Shown in pieces: positions 6,946-10,778 of a DNA stretch of 10,778 nucleotides (within the stretch, counting starts at the first letter, position 1; each line of letters starts with the position of its first letter). The notes under the pieces are model-generated. The model was given only the letters and a program-made list of their open reading frames with translations. It was not told the DNA's origin and searched no databases. The DNA is from Bacillota bacterium. Its GTDB lineage: Bacteria; Bacillota; Clostridia; Acetivibrionales; DSM-1351. The stretch covers positions 1 through 10,778 of the forward strand of contig JAEWAX010000167.1 of assembly GCA_023391425.1 (NCBI GenBank), written 5' to 3'. The translations under genes and the position numbers were made by a program.

Positions 6946-7845
6946 TTAGGCTTGATCTACTGCCAGACCATCACCATAAGCCGCTTGACTGAATACATTT
7001 TCTGCCTCAACAAGGGGTATTCCAGCTATACTAATTTTTTGAATATCACTCTCCCCTATTTTTTTGTTGCTGCACTCAAATAAATATCTTATTCCCTGTG
7101 GTCTGAATCCCAAGAGTCTGGCAGCCACTGTATCGGTGGCAACTGGGTCACATCCTGCGATTACAAGACCAGTATGTCGTGCAATACCTTTTGAAGGTCC
7201 TGTACCTATCATAGCCGGGCTTGCACTTACAATAGATAAATCAATAGGGATTTGTTCTGCCATTGCTGATATAAAGCCGTGAAGCTCATCATGTATACCA
7301 CAGTTCTTTTTTGGGTGCCCATGTTCCTCAGCTGGCGGCCAACCAAGTGCAATATTTTTTATAGCAGCTGACATTGTAGCCTCTTCATGATATTTTAGCT
7401 GAGTAAAAGAAATAAGTATCGTGACTTCATTTAATAAAGTATTAATATTTGTTGATTTTACAATAGAATGATTAAGATTAATTCTATTAAATGGACCATA
7501 ATTCAAATCGATGAATTCGATTCCCTCATCACTGATTACACTTCCAAAGCCTACTGCATTCATTACATCCTTTGTTTCTCCATCTGCTGAGCCTGTTGCC
7601 ACTATTAATCTTTTAGGCTTTTTATTCTTTATAAGTCTGATAATTTGTCTTAAACTCTCGGGCCCTACAACTGTTGCTGAATTAGGTTTTTGATTTTTTA
7701 CCCAATTAGGTGTTATTACAACTACATCGTTGTTATTTATTGCTGTTGTAACCTGCAACAGGTCAATTGCTTCCTTTATCGCTGCTGCTTCATTGTTATT
7801 TCTAGTAATAGCTACTTTTGCATTCATCCAACGTCTCTGTCTCAT
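6946..7845 (-). CDS. DUF362 domain-containing protein
   Basis: A 299-residue protein matching the DUF362 family throughout. An early block VVVITPNWV (41-49) precedes GPESLRQIIRLI. The central LKYHEEATMSAAIKNIALG (150-168) corresponds to the family's K-H...T..lKN signature. GTGPSKG (214-220) is followed by GLVIAGCDPVATDTVAARLLGF (226-247). DUF362 domains are often fused to or neighbour a 2[4Fe-4S] ferredoxin domain. Here there is no CxxCxxC cluster, so this is the stand-alone form. The biochemical role of the family is unsettled, and no substrate can be named. No signal peptide or membrane helix is seen. The start at 7845 has AAGGAGGG close by (7850-7857, spacing 4-5 bp). Met7 at 7827 would have no ribosome site, so the first Met is preferred. 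It follows the terminator at 8028-8073 and may form a two-gene unit with the VOC gene. Confidence 0.88.
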   Translation of the reverse strand: MRQRRWMNAKVAITRNNNEAAAIKEAIDLLQVTTAINNNDVVVITPNWVKNQKPNSATVVGPESLRQIIRLIKNKKPKRLIVATGSADGETKDVMNAVGFGSVISDEGIEFIDLNYGPFNRINLNHSIVKSTNINTLLNEVTILISFTQLKYHEEATMSAAIKNIALGWPPAEEHGHPKKNCGIHDELHGFISAMAEQIPIDLSIVSASPAMIGTGPSKGIARHTGLVIAGCDPVATDTVAARLLGFRPQGIRYLFECSNKKIGESDIQKISIAGIPLVEAENVFSQAAYGDGLAVDQA

Positions 7846-8175
7846 ATGTCCCTCCTTATACTTATGTGTATATTAGGTAGATGTATTTTTACTTCATACC
7901 AGTCTACTTTACTTATTTTTTTACATATGCATATACTTCCCAAAAGGCACACAAAAAAACCTATGACAAAATATTTTACACAGCTAATTTCTCATCTAAC
8001 TTTAGATATTGGAAATGAATAAGCCACAAAAACGAACAAGGCACTCTAACGCGAATTTTGCGTAGAATGCCTTACTTTATTTGTGTTGGACTAAAAGAAA
8101 AATTGGTTTATCAGCTTCGTATGGATTAGAAAATACCAAGTAGCCTTATGACACAATAGTAATCATCCAGATGCA
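7846..8175. other. 330-bp gene-free stretch
   Basis: This separates the AraC-GyrI gene (ending at 8176) from the DUF362 gene (starting at 7845), both read on the - strand. It contains the strong hairpin terminator at 8028-8073, a 10-bp palindrome ATATGCATAT (7925-7934), and the DUF362 ribosome site. The DUF362 promoter must lie between the terminator and 7846, but I find no hexamer pair good enough to mark. The open frame that crosses this stretch on the + strand has no ribosome site and no recognisable protein. Confidence 0.6.
8028..8073 (-). terminator. Intrinsic terminator of the GyrI / AraC-GyrI unit
   Basis: Read on the - strand, AAGGCATTCTACGC pairs with GCGTTAGAGTGCCTT around an AT-rich loop (hairpin 8038-8073), then TTGTTCGTTTTTG follows. 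Outer CACAAA (8025-8030) and TTTGTG (8080-8085) can extend the stem. It lies about 100 bp past the stop of the AraC-GyrI gene and upstream of the DUF362 gene, so it divides two transcription units. Confidence 0.8.
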
Positions 8176-9024
8176 TTATTTCTTTATAACAGGAATCCAA
8201 ATATCTGCTCTTCCCTCTTCATCATAGGCTTCTATATCGGGAGCTTTAGCAAATTCATATCCACTTGTGGGCAGCCATTCCATTACTATGCGTTGTTCAA
8301 ACTTTTGAATTACATCAGCCTCTTTAGCACCGGAGGTAAATACTGCCCAAGTTGATTTAGGAACGATAAATTCCACCATTCCTTCCGGTGCGGGTTTATC
8401 TGTTGAACATGCAATAAAATAATCAAACTCACCAGAACTAAAATCTGGGGAGTAATTACTCACACCTAAAAGACCATATGGTTCTTGATTCATGAGAGCC
8501 AGTATATTGTTTTGCCCACCTGTTTGTATTAGGTTTCTCCAGAACAACGGTGTGTTTCGATAACACTCACCATTTTCTAAGGTTGTATGTTGTTTGATTC
8601 CAACAATGCGAAATTCGTTTTTCCTTACCAAACGATATTCCATTGCTTGCGCTCCCTTAATAGTGAGCTCAAAACAAAGAGGTGGATAGGCTTTAATCGT
8701 GATTCCCTCTTTTTTCACATCACTAGGAGCCACTCCATGAAATACCTTGAACGCCTTATTGAACGAATTCGGTGAGCTATATCCATACTTAAGAGCAATG
8801 TCTATCACTTTACATTCACTGCTCTGAAGCTCCATAGCAGCCATAGAAAGTTTTCTGTTACGTATATATTCTGAAAACGGTACTCCGGCTACCATTGCGA
8901 AAAGCCGCTGAACATGATACACAGAGTATCCAAATATATTCGCTATCTTTTCATAATCAATTTCATCCTCCAAATGACTTTCAATGTATTCAATTACTTG
9001 ATTAAACCCCTCCAACCAATTCAT
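8176..9024 (-). CDS. AraC-family regulator with C-terminal GyrI-like effector-binding domain
   Basis: A 282-residue transcription factor. Residues about 5-105 contain the two helix-turn-helix units of an AraC/XylS DNA-binding domain, at the N-terminus: IANIFGYSVYHVQRLF, then IDIALKYGYSSPNSFNKAFKVFHGVAP. Residues about 128-282 are a GyrI-like (AraC_E_bind) ligand domain, with ALMNQEPYGLLGV, STDKPAPEGMVE, a TWAVF strand and EWLPTSGYEF. The same architecture occurs in Rob and other drug- or stress-responsive AraC regulators, so sensing a small hydrophobic or cationic molecule is a fair inference. The start is ATG 9024, with AAGGTGAT (9033-9040) upstream. An in-frame extension to 9072 exists but would run over the end of the preceding gene and lacks family similarity. 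It starts 23 bp after the stand-alone GyrI gene, so the two are almost certainly co-transcribed, and the terminator at 8028-8073 follows. The ligand and targets are unknown. Confidence 0.93.
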   Translation of the reverse strand: MNWLEGFNQVIEYIESHLEDEIDYEKIANIFGYSVYHVQRLFAMVAGVPFSEYIRNRKLSMAAMELQSSECKVIDIALKYGYSSPNSFNKAFKVFHGVAPSDVKKEGITIKAYPPLCFELTIKGAQAMEYRLVRKNEFRIVGIKQHTTLENGECYRNTPLFWRNLIQTGGQNNILALMNQEPYGLLGVSNYSPDFSSGEFDYFIACSTDKPAPEGMVEFIVPKSTWAVFTSGAKEADVIQKFEQRIVMEWLPTSGYEFAKAPDIEAYDEEGRADIWIPVIKK

Positions 9025-9047
9025 TCTTCCTATCACCTTCCCGGTAT

Positions 9048-9548
9048 TTATTTTTTTCTCACAGCCACCCAAACTTCAGCAGTTTCATCTTGACCATGCA
9101 CTTCCATATCAGGGGCCTGTGATTTCATCTCTCCTGTTTCATAACCCTTATTAAGCACTTCATAGCCAGAAGTAAGTTGCCATTCGTTAACAATGCGAAC
9201 CTCAACGGCTGCAACTTCAGTACGCTTACAAGGAAAAACTGCCCATGTAGCCTCCGGCACCATATACTCAACCATACCTTCTGGTACAGGCTTGTCTGTG
9301 GAACTGGCAATGTAATAATCGAACATTTTAGGATTAACAAGATCTGTATTATAGGAATTGATACCTATTAACCCAAAAGGAGCTTGATTCGACAATGCTG
9401 CAATCTCGTTAATCTTTCCCTGCTGAATTACTTCGCCCCATAGCGAAGGAACTTCTGTTATACAAGAATTGTTCTCCATAGTTGTGTGAACTACAACACC
9501 AACAACACGAAAAGCATTCATTTTTTCAACTCTAAATTCTAAACTCAT
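9048..9548 (-). CDS. Stand-alone GyrI-like (AraC effector-binding) domain protein
   Basis: A 166-residue protein consisting of one GyrI-like domain with no DNA-binding part. It is clearly homologous to the C-terminal half of the AraC regulator just downstream: both share HTTxEN, ALxNQxPxGLxG, FDYxIAxSTDKPxPEGMVE, TWAVF and EWxxTSGYE. The main difference is an extra segment of about 12 residues, rich in Gly, Glu and Lys, after TSGYEVLNK. Single-domain GyrI-like proteins bind drugs or other small molecules, and some hydrolyse them or protect gyrase. Here the partnership suggests ligand buffering, ligand modification or sharing of a sensed molecule, all inference. The start ATG 9548 has AAGGAG (9557-9562) 8 bp upstream. 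It is the first gene of a two-gene unit. The 204-bp region upstream holds the likely promoter and a direct repeat. Confidence 0.9.
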   Translation of the reverse strand: MSLEFRVEKMNAFRVVGVVVHTTMENNSCITEVPSLWGEVIQQGKINEIAALSNQAPFGLIGINSYNTDLVNPKMFDYYIASSTDKPVPEGMVEYMVPEATWAVFPCKRTEVAAVEVRIVNEWQLTSGYEVLNKGYETGEMKSQAPDMEVHGQDETAEVWVAVRKK

Positions 9549-9573
9549 TTTAACCGCTCCTTAATTTTAATAT

Positions 9574-9604
9574 AGTATAAGATTAAATGCTACACTAAGT
9601 ATAA
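9574..9604. repeat. Direct repeat AGTATAA upstream of the GyrI gene
   Basis: AGTATAA occurs at 9574-9580 and again at 9598-9604, 24 bp apart (centre to centre), which is between two and two and a half helical turns. On the coding strand this is TTATACT twice; the copy nearest the gene resembles a -10 hexamer (TATACT). AraC proteins usually bind direct repeats spaced at such distances, so it could be the operator and promoter of the GyrI/AraC unit. The motif is short and AT-rich, so chance is possible. Confidence 0.3.
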
Positions 9605-9752
9605 TAAGTTTAGCGATTAAAAACCTCACTTTTCGTGTCATTAAATATGTGATTTTAAGTATTTTATACAAGGTTATCTTCTTTCTTTTCTAAATCTAAA
9701 TACCTCGTTTTATATTTTACGTTGATGCTATTACATAAGCAAAAACTGTTTT

Positions 9753-10670
9753 CTATTTTCCTATCCACGTAAATTGTTTACGATACTCATTGGGGGAGTA
9801 TCCAGTTAACTTCTTGAACATTTTATTGAAATGAGCATTATCACTAAAGCCTAAGCGTTCAACTATTTCTGAAATTGTTAACCCGGTATCCTTGAGCATT
9901 AAAGTTGCTAATTTTACACGCAAAGATATTAAATAGGCCATTATGGATTGCCCTGTGGCATTTTGAAATTGCTCCTGGATTGTTGTTTTATTAGTATTAA
10001 ATAATAAACATAGTTCTGGTATTGTTACTTTCTTTGCATAATTTGAATTAAGATAAAGTATGATTTGATCCACCATCTCCGATGAGTTATTAAAAATGTC
10101 AGAACTCTTTTCCTCAGGCGACCTGTAAGCACTGGCCAGAATGAAAAGAAGCTCTATGAAATACGACCTCGCACGACATGACCAGAACCGATGAGACTGC
10201 TCTTCAATTTCCTTCTTAACTGAATCGAAAAGGTCTGAAGCATAATGCATCAATGTGACGTCAATATTAAACTGACCTAAATATCTTTCATTTCTTTCAA
10301 TAAACGGATCCAATAAAAATGAATCTTGTCTTTCGGTTATTACAAGGTCTTCCTTCCTCCCTCGGATTTTTTCAAAAGTAAAACTATTGTTGATATATTG
10401 AGGGTGGAAATAAAAAGCCCGAGCCTCCCATCTAACGCTATTAACTAGATGTACAGTCTCTTTTTCATTTATGCAAAGAGCTACGGGGGCTACTATCGAA
10501 ATTTTGTTATTGTCTATACTAAGTATGCCTGTTCCCTTTTGAACTAGAATAACCTTCAATCTCTCATTTAATCCATATATTCCATCGAATTTCTCGCATG
10601 GATTATAAGCAATAGGAATCTCTTTCCCTATTTCTGGGTAAAAGCTGCATGCACGAACAAATAACTCCAT
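9753..10670 (-). CDS. AraC-family transcriptional regulator with N-terminal cupin-like domain
   Basis: A 305-residue regulator of the usual AraC/XylS layout and length. Residues about 15-110 form a cupin-type sensing domain (KVILVQKGTGILSIDNNK, then VAPVALCINEKETVHL). A helical linker region follows at about 130-190. Residues about 200-302 carry the two helix-turn-helix motifs: IPELCLLFNTNKTTIQEQF, and ISEIVERLGFSDNAHFNKMFKKLTGYSPNEYR, the latter being the family's well-conserved signature. The start ATG 10670 has GAGGTG (10676-10681) nearby, and a good promoter lies 30 to 60 bp upstream. The ligand cannot be deduced. It is separated by 204 bp from the GyrI/AraC unit downstream and belongs to a different AraC subfamily from that regulator, so it is not a recent duplicate. 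Its target may be a gene to the right of the window or itself. I see no convincing terminator after its stop codon. Confidence 0.92.
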   Translation of the reverse strand: MELFVRACSFYPEIGKEIPIAYNPCEKFDGIYGLNERLKVILVQKGTGILSIDNNKISIVAPVALCINEKETVHLVNSVRWEARAFYFHPQYINNSFTFEKIRGRKEDLVITERQDSFLLDPFIERNERYLGQFNIDVTLMHYASDLFDSVKKEIEEQSHRFWSCRARSYFIELLFILASAYRSPEEKSSDIFNNSSEMVDQIILYLNSNYAKKVTIPELCLLFNTNKTTIQEQFQNATGQSIMAYLISLRVKLATLMLKDTGLTISEIVERLGFSDNAHFNKMFKKLTGYSPNEYRKQFTWIGK

Positions 10671-10699
10671 AATTACACCTCGACTATGTTAACAACAAT

Positions 10700-10729
10700 A
10701 TTTTACAATAGTTTTGGTGTTTTGTGCAA
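10700..10729 (-). promoter_or_regulatory. Candidate sigma-A promoter of the cupin-AraC gene
   Basis: On the - strand, TTGCAC (10724-10729) is followed after 18 bp by TAAAAT (10700-10705). The predicted start falls close to the GAGGTG ribosome site, giving a leader of about 25 bases. The remaining 49 bp to the window edge hold nothing I can identify. Confidence 0.5.
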
Positions 10730-10778
10730 ATCATTCCTTTATTTCAGTTCAGGAACATTATATTCAACATTTTTGACA

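Noticed and set aside
7690..8022. Open frame on the + strand across the DUF362 start region
   Set aside because: Antisense to the DUF362 gene in part, Cys/Tyr-rich low-complexity translation, no ribosome site and no recognisable domain.
9025..9072. Longer N-terminus for the AraC-GyrI regulator
   Set aside because: The extra 16 residues overlap the end of the preceding gene, are unlike the family, and a good AAGGTGAT site serves ATG 9024.

Overview
The window reads as chromosomal DNA from a low-GC Gram-positive anaerobe of the class Clostridia. The grounds are the strongly AT-rich base composition with A/T-ending codons, the AGGAGG-type ribosome binding sites, a membrane pyrophosphatase of clostridial type and an RqcH (FbpA/NFACT) gene. 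The protein styles suggest a cellulolytic Clostridium/Ruminiclostridium relative, but I cannot fix genus or species from sequence alone.

Left part, all on the + strand: a membrane-bound ion-pumping pyrophosphatase (hppA) whose 5' end lies outside the window. It is followed by a 127-bp foldback sequence that probably also ends its transcript. Next is a 275-bp stretch holding a perfect 11-bp inverted repeat, a TTGACA-type promoter and a leader rich in small stems, then an Lrp/AsnC-family regulator. After that come the ribosome-quality-control factor RqcH (about 585 residues) and a fold-type I PLP aminotransferase with its own promoter and a clear intrinsic terminator. These four genes have separate intergenic regions of 160 to 420 bp and look mostly monocistronic.

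Right part, all on the - strand, so read from right to left: a cupin-type AraC regulator with its own promoter near the right edge. Then comes a two-gene unit with a stand-alone GyrI-like (AraC effector-binding) protein followed 23 bp later by an AraC regulator that carries a homologous GyrI-like domain at its C-terminus. A strong hairpin terminator closes that unit. It is followed by a DUF362 protein and, 87 bp further on, a small VOC/PhnB-type protein, which converges on the aminotransferase gene at the shared region around 6254-6459.

Most of the window is ordinary core and accessory chromosome, and I do not see a phage, a CRISPR array, a toxin system or an obvious new defence system. The parts most worth a second look are the duplicated effector-binding domain in a single transcription unit, the 127-bp foldback after hppA, the palindrome-promoter-leader arrangement before the Lrp gene, the K+-independence signature of the pyrophosphatase, and the Asp-to-Glu change in the RqcH D-R motif.
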